Source: an uncultured Desulfovibrio sp.
GTDB taxonomy: Bacteria > Desulfobacterota > Desulfovibrionia > Desulfovibrionales > Desulfovibrionaceae
Assembly (NCBI GenBank): GCA_900555975.1
Contig: USNI01000020.1
Location: 1 to 10,607 of the forward strand
Direction: 5' to 3'
DNA: 10,607 nucleotides
Shown here: positions 6,298-10,607 of the stretch, piece by piece
Layout: every line of letters starts with the position of its first letter
How positions within the stretch are numbered: the first letter of the stretch is position 1
The notes under the pieces: generated by a model
Told to the model about the DNA's origin: nothing
What the model saw: only the letters and a program-made list of their open reading frames with translations
The model's database searches: none
Program-made: the position numbers and the translations under genes

Positions 6298-6966
6298 TCA
6301 GACGCCGAGATGCGCCTCCGGCTCCGAAAGCATGCGCTGCATGTCGTTGATGAGACGGCAGGTATGAAAGCCGTCGGCCGCGGCGTGATGCACGGACACC
6401 GACACGGGAATGACGATTCTTCCGTTCCGCGTCTCGTATCTGCCGAACTTGATGAGCGGCGAGAGAAAACGGTTGTCGCCGCAGGAATCCTGCGCAAAAT
6501 GCGTGAACGTCAGCCACGGCAGGCTGGACACGGGACAGATGTTCGGCGGCTCGGAGGCGCGGGCCTTGATCGTGCCGGTCACATGGCGGTACCGGGCCAT
6601 GTCCTGCGTGACCGTGTCGTAGAACCGGGAGAAGTCCGCGCTGTACTCGCTCCAGATGTCGGTGAAGGTTTCGTTCTCCGGATGGAACAGGGTATAGCAG
6701 GGGTGCACGACATCCCAGAATCCCGGCTCTCCATGCGGTCCGAGCGTCATGCGGAACTCCTCACGGCCGTTCACGGCGCGCATGATCACATAGAGCATGA
6801 CGGGAAAGAACTTCAGGCCCCTGCTCCGGCGAAAGGCCTGAAGATTCGTCATGTCGAGATCGGCGCCGAGATTGTAGCGGCATCGTATGACGCCGAGGTA
6901 GTAGTCGAAATGGGCGCTTCTCGGCCATGTTTCCCGGTCGAACGGATGAAAGAGCGGCGTTTCCAT
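6298..6966 (-). CDS. Chloramphenicol acetyltransferase-like protein (CatA family)
   Basis: At 222 residues this matches the 210-225 residues of CatA-type enzymes. Family landmarks appear in order: an early WPRSAHFDYY block (14-23), FFPVMLYVIMRAVNGREEFRM (53-73), a PVSSLPWLTFTHF segment (145-157), KFGRY (173-177), and the catalytic HHAAADGFH at 193-201. In CAT the second His (here H194) deprotonates the acceptor hydroxyl and the Asp (here D198) is structural, so both key residues are retained. The family is a cytoplasmic trimer using acetyl-CoA to O-acetylate chloramphenicol. The classical HHAVCDG motif reads HHAAADG here, so this is a divergent member, and resistance cannot be assumed; related proteins may act on other small hydroxylated molecules. 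It begins 52 nt after azlD on the same strand and may be the last gene of an azlC-azlD-cat unit. It is convergent with the large membrane gene. Confidence 0.88.
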   Translation of the reverse strand: METPLFHPFDRETWPRSAHFDYYLGVIRCRYNLGADLDMTNLQAFRRSRGLKFFPVMLYVIMRAVNGREEFRMTLGPHGEPGFWDVVHPCYTLFHPENETFTDIWSEYSADFSRFYDTVTQDMARYRHVTGTIKARASEPPNICPVSSLPWLTFTHFAQDSCGDNRFLSPLIKFGRYETRNGRIVIPVSVSVHHAAADGFHTCRLINDMQRMLSEPEAHLGV

Positions 6967-7018
6967 ATCTGTCCGCTTCCGAAGTTACCGACGGCAGGCG
7001 CGTGCCGGCTGCGTCGCT

Positions 7019-7324
7019 TCAGCAGACGAACAGCTCCATGACGAACACCAGCACGCATGCCGCCACCGCCACGACGAAAAGCCCTGCTCCGCGCCAGGCA
7101 AGGACCACGGCGGCCGCCAGTCCGGCCAGTCCGGAAAGCTGACTGCCCGTGGAATCCAGTATGGCCGGAAACGTCATGACAGACAAGGTCACATAGGGAA
7201 TGTAGTAGAGAAAGGAACGGATGGTGACGTTGTGAATCTCACGGCGTATCAGCGTCAGAGGCAGCACGCGGATGAGATAGGTGACCACGGCCATCACCGC
7301 GATGTAGATCAGGGTATCACGCAT
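7019..7324 (-). CDS. azlD: AzlD-family small subunit of branched-chain amino-acid exporter
   Basis: This is a 101-residue hydrophobic protein with about four membrane helices, the standard size for AzlD/YgaH/BrnE. Signature segments are AVVTYLIRVLPL (12-23) and FLYYIPYVTLSVMTFPAIL (38-56). The family pairs with AzlC in the inner membrane to export branched-chain amino acids (AzlCD, YgaZH, BrnFE). The start codon at 7322-7324 lies inside the end of azlC: the genes overlap by 8 nt, and a strong GGGGAGGA (7333-7340) sits 8 nt upstream within azlC, so translation is probably coupled. A longer in-frame start at 7384 would add 20 charged residues embedded in azlC and is rejected. Confidence 0.9.
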   Translation of the reverse strand: MRDTLIYIAVMAVVTYLIRVLPLTLIRREIHNVTIRSFLYYIPYVTLSVMTFPAILDSTGSQLSGLAGLAAAVVLAWRGAGLFVVAVAACVLVFVMELFVC

Positions 7325-8087
7325 GAGGCTTGTCCTCCCCGTCCGCGGCGCATCCGCCGTTCTTCTCTTCGCCGGCGCCGGCAAGTCCCCGGTCCACGGG
7401 GAAGAGGAAGGCCGCGGCGCCGGAAACGAGCACCGTGAGAATGATGATCTTCATGCCGCCGGAAATGCCGCTGAACAGCGGCAGTCGGGCAAAGAGCCAG
7501 CTCAGGGCCATGGACGCCAGAATGAGCAGCCCGAGCAGCCGGTCCCTGCGGGCCGGAGGCACGATGATGGCGATGAACATGCCGTACAGCGCCACGCTGA
7601 GCGCCGTCACGATGCGGGCAGGCAGCACGTTGCCGAGCACCACGCCGAACAGCGTGCCGAACGCCCATGCCGGCGCCGCGATGCTCACGGCACCGTACAC
7701 GTAGAAGGGATCAAGTCTTCCCGGAACGTTCACGGAAATGCCGAAGATCTCGTCCGTCACGCCGTAGCCCACGAGCAGACGATGAAACATGGGCGTGTCC
7801 GGCGCCATCTTCTGCGAAAGGGAACAGGACATGAGCATGTAGCGAAGATTGATGACGAGCTGGGAAAGCGCCATCTCCCAGTACGAGGATCCGGCCGCCA
7901 TGATGCCGAGCGCGGCGAACTCTCCGGCCGATGTCAGGTTGGTGAAGCTCATCAGCGTGGAGTCGAAGGCGGAAAGCCCGATGTTGCGGCAGGCTATGCC
8001 CAGCGTGAACGACACGGCAAAATAGCCGAGCGCAATGGGAATGCCGTCGCGCATTCCGCCCAGAAAGTGCTTTCTGTGATCCGCCAT
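7317..8087 (-). CDS. azlC: AzlC-family large subunit of branched-chain amino-acid exporter
   Basis: With the start at 8085-8087 the protein has 256 residues and about seven to eight membrane helices, typical for AzlC/YgaZ/BrnF. Recognisable blocks include GMRDGIPIALGYFAVSFTLG near residue 11, LTSAGEFAALGIMAAG, LSQLVINLRYMLMSCSLSQ and VGYGVTDEIFGIS. Together with AzlD it would form an inner-membrane exporter for branched-chain amino acids and perhaps methionine. Its last 20 or so residues are charged and hydrophilic. An in-frame ATG at 8237 would add 50 arginine- and glycine-rich residues, partly encoded by the 8150-8189 palindrome, so it is rejected. A GGGGGAAT stretch lies about 10 nt before the chosen ATG. 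No LysR- or Lrp-type regulator sits beside the pair. Confidence 0.92.
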   Translation of the reverse strand: MADHRKHFLGGMRDGIPIALGYFAVSFTLGIACRNIGLSAFDSTLMSFTNLTSAGEFAALGIMAAGSSYWEMALSQLVINLRYMLMSCSLSQKMAPDTPMFHRLLVGYGVTDEIFGISVNVPGRLDPFYVYGAVSIAAPAWAFGTLFGVVLGNVLPARIVTALSVALYGMFIAIIVPPARRDRLLGLLILASMALSWLFARLPLFSGISGGMKIIILTVLVSGAAAFLFPVDRGLAGAGEEKNGGCAADGEDKPHA

Positions 8088-8149
8088 GAAATGATATTCC
8101 CCCGATGCGGCCGGCGCGTCGAACCCTGTCGGCGGACCGGCGCTTTTTC

Positions 8150-8189
8150 CGGCCCTTCCGGCCATGCGTCCGCATGGCCGGAAGGGCCG
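8150..8189. repeat. 40-bp palindrome (19-bp perfect stem) between uvrB and azlC
   Basis: The left arm at 8150-8168 is matched exactly by its reverse complement at 8171-8189, with only TC between them. RNA would fold an 18-bp GC-rich stem with a 4-nt loop. T-runs flank it on the plus strand on both sides (TTTTT at 8144-8148, TCTTTT at 8190-8195). The right-hand run would make it an intrinsic terminator for rightward transcription, yet both neighbouring genes run leftward; in that direction the stem is followed by an A-run, not a U-run. It may still slow or terminate uvrB transcripts or insulate azlCD from uvrB. Confidence 0.85.
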
Positions 8190-8240
8190 TCTTTTACCGT
8201 ATGATGACAGCCGCAACATCCGCGATCCGGAAGACACGGC

Positions 8241-10319
8241 TCAGCTCTGATCCTGCGTCTCTCCGCTCACGTACAGCTTTTCGCGCAGGGCGCGGGCACG
8301 GTCCCGCAGTTCGGCGGCCCGTTCGAATTCCAGATCCCGGGCCGCGGCGCGCATGGCCTTTTCCAGCTCTTCGATGAGCCTTGCGATGTCCGCGGGAGCA
8401 TGCGGCGTCTCGTCGACGGCCGTCCGGCCTTTGCCGGCCTTTGTCTTTTTTCCGGCACCGTCGCGGCCCCTGCCGCCTCTGCCCTTTTTCGCGGCGCCAT
8501 CCTCATCCCTGCCGTACAGATTGTCCAGCGGATTTTCCAGCGCCTTGATCACGGTGCGGGGCACGATGCCGTGCTCCTCGTTGTAGGCGATCTGTCTGTC
8601 GCGACGCCGCTGCGTCTCGTTCATGGCGGCCTGCATGGACGCCGTCACCCTGTCGGCGTAGAGAATGACCCGGCCTGCGGCGTTTCTGGCCGCGCGGCCG
8701 AAGGTCTGAATGAGCGCGCCCGTGGAACGCAGAAACCCTTCCTTGTCGGCATCGAGTATGGCCACGAGCGACACTTCGGGAATGTCGAGACCTTCCCGGA
8801 GCAGATTGATGCCCACAAGCACGTCGAACTCCCCTGCCCGCAGCGCCCTGATGATGGCGATGCGCTCAAGCGTGTCGATGTCCGAATGCAGATAGCGCGA
8901 AGACACGCCCATGTCGTTGAAATATTCCGTGAGATCCTCGGCCATGCGCTTGGTGAGCGTGGTGACGAGCACTCTTTCGCCTCTGGCCGCGCGCGCCTTG
9001 CACTCGCCGAGAAGATCATCCATCTGCCCCTTCACGGGCCTGATCTCCACCTCGGGATCCAGCAGTCCGGTGGGCCTGATCACCTGCTCCACCACAAGAC
9101 CGGCGCTTCTGTCCAGCTCCCATCGTCCGGGCGTGGCGGACACGAAGATGCTCTGTCCTATGCGCCGTTCGAACTCGGCGAACTGCAGCGGACGGTTGTC
9201 CAGGGCCGAAGGCAGACGGAATCCGTAATCCACCAGGGTGTTCTTCCGGGATCTGTCGCCCTTGAACATGGCCCCGACCTGCGGAATGCTCATGTGGGAC
9301 TCATCCACGAACAGAAGGAAATCCTTCGGAAAATAGTCGAGGAGCGTGGACGGAGGCTCACCCGGCGCGCGTCCGTCAAGATGGCGGGAATAGTTCTCTA
9401 TGCCGTTGCAGTAGCCAAGTTCCTCCATCATTTCCAGATCGAGCTGCGTGCGCTGCTCCAGTCTCTGGGCTTCGAGCAGCTTTCCGCCTTCCCGGAACTG
9501 CACGAGTCTCTCCCGCAGCTCCTCGCGGATGTCGCTCATGGCGCGCGCAAGGTTGTCTCTGTCGGAGACGTAGTGGCTGGCCGGATAGATCACGGTCTTG
9601 GAAATGCGCCCGAGCACCTCGCCCGTCAGCGGGTCGATCTCACGGATGCCGTCGATCTCGTCGCCGAAGAACTCGATGTGCAGGGCCTTTTCATCCTCAT
9701 AGGCCGGGATGATTTCCAGAACGTCGCCGCGCACGCGGAAGGTGCCGCGATGAAAGTCGTAGTCGTTGCGCGTGTACTGGATGTCCACCAGCCGGGAAAT
9801 GACGCTTTCCATGGAGACGGCCTGTCCCTCCTCCACGGGAATGATGAGCCTCGCATAGTATTCCGGAGAGCCGAGACCGTAGATGCAGGACACCGACGCC
9901 ACGATGATGACGTCCCGCCGCGTGAGCAGCGCATGCGTGGCCGCGTGACGCAGCTTGTCGATGTTGTCGTTGATGGCCGAGTCCTTCTCGATGTAGGTGT
10001 CGGAGGAAGGGACGTAGGCTTCGGGCTGATAGTAGTCGTAGTAGGAGACGAAGTACTCCACCGCGTTCTTCGGAAAGAGGGCGCGGAACTCTCCGTACAG
10101 CTGGGCGGCGAGGGTCTTGTTGTGGGCAAGAATGAGGGCCGGTCTGCCGGTGCGGGCGATGACGTTGGCCATGGTGAACGTCTTGCCCGATCCGGTGACG
10201 CCGAGAAGCACCTGATCACGGATGCCTGCGTTCAGATTGGCGACGAGTTCGTCGATGGCGCCGGGCTGATCGCCTGTGGGCGCAAAGGAAGAATGAAGCT
10301 GAAAAAGCGGTTCGGACAT
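8241..10319 (-). CDS. uvrB: UvrABC excinuclease subunit B
   Basis: UvrB is the damage-verifying helicase-like subunit of nucleotide excision repair; it is loaded by UvrA and recruits UvrC for incision. The 692-residue sequence is complete: Walker A GVTGSGKT (40-47), the DNA-clamping beta-hairpin [17 protein letters not shown] (93-109), DESH (339-342, Walker B), SATPG (394-398), the helicase C-terminal half, and the C-terminal UVR motif (about 645-680, [15 protein letters not shown]...FERAAELRD) that contacts UvrC. A lysine-, glycine- and arginine-rich segment at 611-632 lengthens the linker before the UVR motif; E. coli UvrB has 673 residues. The ATG at 10317-10319 is preceded by GAGG only 2 nt away, unusually tight, and a TGA stop lies in frame just upstream, so no longer ATG start is available. 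It lies 102 nt after the flavodoxin-like gene. Confidence 0.97.
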   Translation of the reverse strand: MSEPLFQLHSSFAPTGDQPGAIDELVANLNAGIRDQVLLGVTGSGKTFTMANVIARTGRPALILAHNKTLAAQLYGEFRALFPKNAVEYFVSYYDYYQPEAYVPSSDTYIEKDSAINDNIDKLRHAATHALLTRRDVIIVASVSCIYGLGSPEYYARLIIPVEEGQAVSMESVISRLVDIQYTRNDYDFHRGTFRVRGDVLEIIPAYEDEKALHIEFFGDEIDGIREIDPLTGEVLGRISKTVIYPASHYVSDRDNLARAMSDIREELRERLVQFREGGKLLEAQRLEQRTQLDLEMMEELGYCNGIENYSRHLDGRAPGEPPSTLLDYFPKDFLLFVDESHMSIPQVGAMFKGDRSRKNTLVDYGFRLPSALDNRPLQFAEFERRIGQSIFVSATPGRWELDRSAGLVVEQVIRPTGLLDPEVEIRPVKGQMDDLLGECKARAARGERVLVTTLTKRMAEDLTEYFNDMGVSSRYLHSDIDTLERIAIIRALRAGEFDVLVGINLLREGLDIPEVSLVAILDADKEGFLRSTGALIQTFGRAARNAAGRVILYADRVTASMQAAMNETQRRRDRQIAYNEEHGIVPRTVIKALENPLDNLYGRDEDGAAKKGRGGRGRDGAGKKTKAGKGRTAVDETPHAPADIARLIEELEKAMRAAARDLEFERAAELRDRARALREKLYVSGETQDQS

Positions 10320-10366
10320 GACCTCGACTCATGATGAAGGGGACTCGCGCGGCTGCGCGAGGTCAT
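10318..10366 (-). promoter_or_regulatory. uvrB: Inverted repeats covering the uvrB ribosome site and start codon
   Basis: ATGACCTCG at 10318-10326 is the exact reverse complement of CGAGGTCAT at 10358-10366. The proximal arm contains the uvrB GAGG ribosome site and the first two bases of the start codon (on the minus strand). The distal arm can alternatively join a local 7-bp hairpin, CTCGCGC-GGCT-GCGCGAG (10344-10361). In RNA the two pairings would compete and could hide or expose the ribosome site; as DNA the repeat could be an operator. See the promoter entry for the main objection. Confidence 0.4.
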
Positions 10367-10392
10367 TCTGCCCGAACAGAGGATTTTTTCAA
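10365..10392 (-). promoter_or_regulatory. uvrB: Candidate uvrB promoter
   Basis: Read on the minus strand, TTGAAA (10387-10392, 5/6) is followed after 16 nt by CAGAAT (10365-10370, 4/6). Transcription would begin near 10358, about 39 nt before the uvrB ATG. No E. coli-type LexA box (CTGT-N8-ACAG) is visible nearby; CTGCCCGAACAG on the plus strand (10368-10379) has the wrong spacing. Confidence 0.45.
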
Positions 10393-10421
10393 GGGAAAGA
10401 TTGTTCTGTTTTCTTCCGGGG

Positions 10422-10607
10422 TCAGACAAGCCCGAACGCTCTTCTGACGGCGCACTCCGCCATGCGGCAGTCCTGATCGTCCGGATGGACGGACGCCTCC
10501 CGGATGAGCGCCAGCCGCTGCGGCGTGCGCGGATGGGCGCTTCTCTCGAACACCTGCGGATCCAGCCGTCCCTGACAGAAGAAATGGCCGATCACGCGAC
10601 AGCCTCC
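10422..10607 (-). CDS. Flavodoxin-like protein, C-terminal end (5' part outside the window)
   Basis: The last 61 residues of a leftward gene are present, ending in TGA at 10422-10424; the start is outside the window. The visible sequence begins GGCRVIGHFFCQGRLD and ends with HPDDQDCRMAECAVRRAFGLV. This resembles the last strand and helix of flavodoxin-family proteins, in which a G..V.G.F.C.G strand is followed by a helix with HP...D...A..FA. No FMN-binding loop can be seen because the N-terminal half is missing. If the assignment is right it is an FMN-based electron carrier or related redox protein in the cytoplasm. The gap to uvrB (102 nt) contains a candidate uvrB promoter, so cotranscription is not required. 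Confidence 0.55.
   Translation of the reverse strand, partial: GGCRVIGHFFCQGRLDPQVFERSAHPRTPQRLALIREASVHPDDQDCRMAECAVRRAFGLV

Noticed and set aside
3761..6517. 918-codon open frame on the minus strand opposite the DUF2157 gene
   Set aside because: It is a GC-bias shadow: low-complexity R/G/Q/E-rich translation, no ribosome site, and it runs into the CAT-like gene, while the plus strand encodes recognisable membrane domains with the GDYMALSY motif.
8088..8237. 50-residue N-terminal extension of AzlC
   Set aside because: It is encoded across the 8150-8189 palindrome, is R/G-rich, and AzlC homologues begin near the ATG at 8087.
8400..10334. 644-codon open frame on the plus strand opposite uvrB
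   Set aside because: The minus strand is unambiguous UvrB with all motifs; the antisense translation (H/R/V-rich, no motifs) results from codon bias.
10368..10379. LexA/SOS box upstream of uvrB
   Set aside because: CTGCCCGAACAG resembles CTGT-N8-ACAG only loosely, with a spacer too short; no other known LexA pattern fits well.

Overview
The window is GC-rich, densely coded bacterial chromosome (12 protein genes in 10.6 kb, short gaps). Nothing in it looks plasmid-like or phage-like: I see no transposase, integrase, tRNA, rRNA, CRISPR array or clear repeat family. The proteins look Gram-negative. The Fur, YjbQ, CFA synthase and UvrB sequences together fit a deltaproteobacterial/Desulfovibrionaceae-like host, but that assignment is inference from general resemblance.

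Layout, left to right. (1) 1-335, minus: N-terminal part of a DUF2493 (SLOG-superfamily) protein that runs off the window. (2) 336-514: divergent regulatory gap with a 14-bp perfect palindrome sitting on a good sigma70-type promoter. (3) 515-1480, plus: a protein with a RelB/DinJ-type ribbon-helix-helix head, a long acidic linker and an unrecognised C-terminal domain. (4) 1571-2413, plus: a two-gene unit, Fur-family repressor then YjbQ (UPF0047), 3 nt apart. (5) 2442-3590, minus: cyclopropane-fatty-acyl-phospholipid synthase, convergent with yjbQ. (6) 3803-6280, plus: a very hydrophobic 825-residue protein fusing DUF2157, DUF4401 and GDYXXLXY modules. (7) 6298-8087, minus: azlC-azlD (branched-chain amino-acid exporter type, overlapping genes) followed by a chloramphenicol-acetyltransferase-like enzyme. 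(8) 8241-10319, minus: uvrB, separated from azlC by a gap holding a 19-bp-stem palindrome. (9) 10422-10607, minus: C-terminal end of a flavodoxin-like protein.

Most genes are ordinary housekeeping or envelope functions: metal/stress regulation (fur), membrane lipid modification (cfa), amino-acid export (azlCD) and nucleotide excision repair (uvrB). I found no convincing complete new multi-gene system. The best candidates for something undescribed are the RHH-acidic linker-unknown domain protein with its promoter-overlapping palindrome, which looks like a self-regulated antitoxin-derived regulator without a toxin; the three-domain membrane fusion; and the structured non-coding elements on either side of uvrB.
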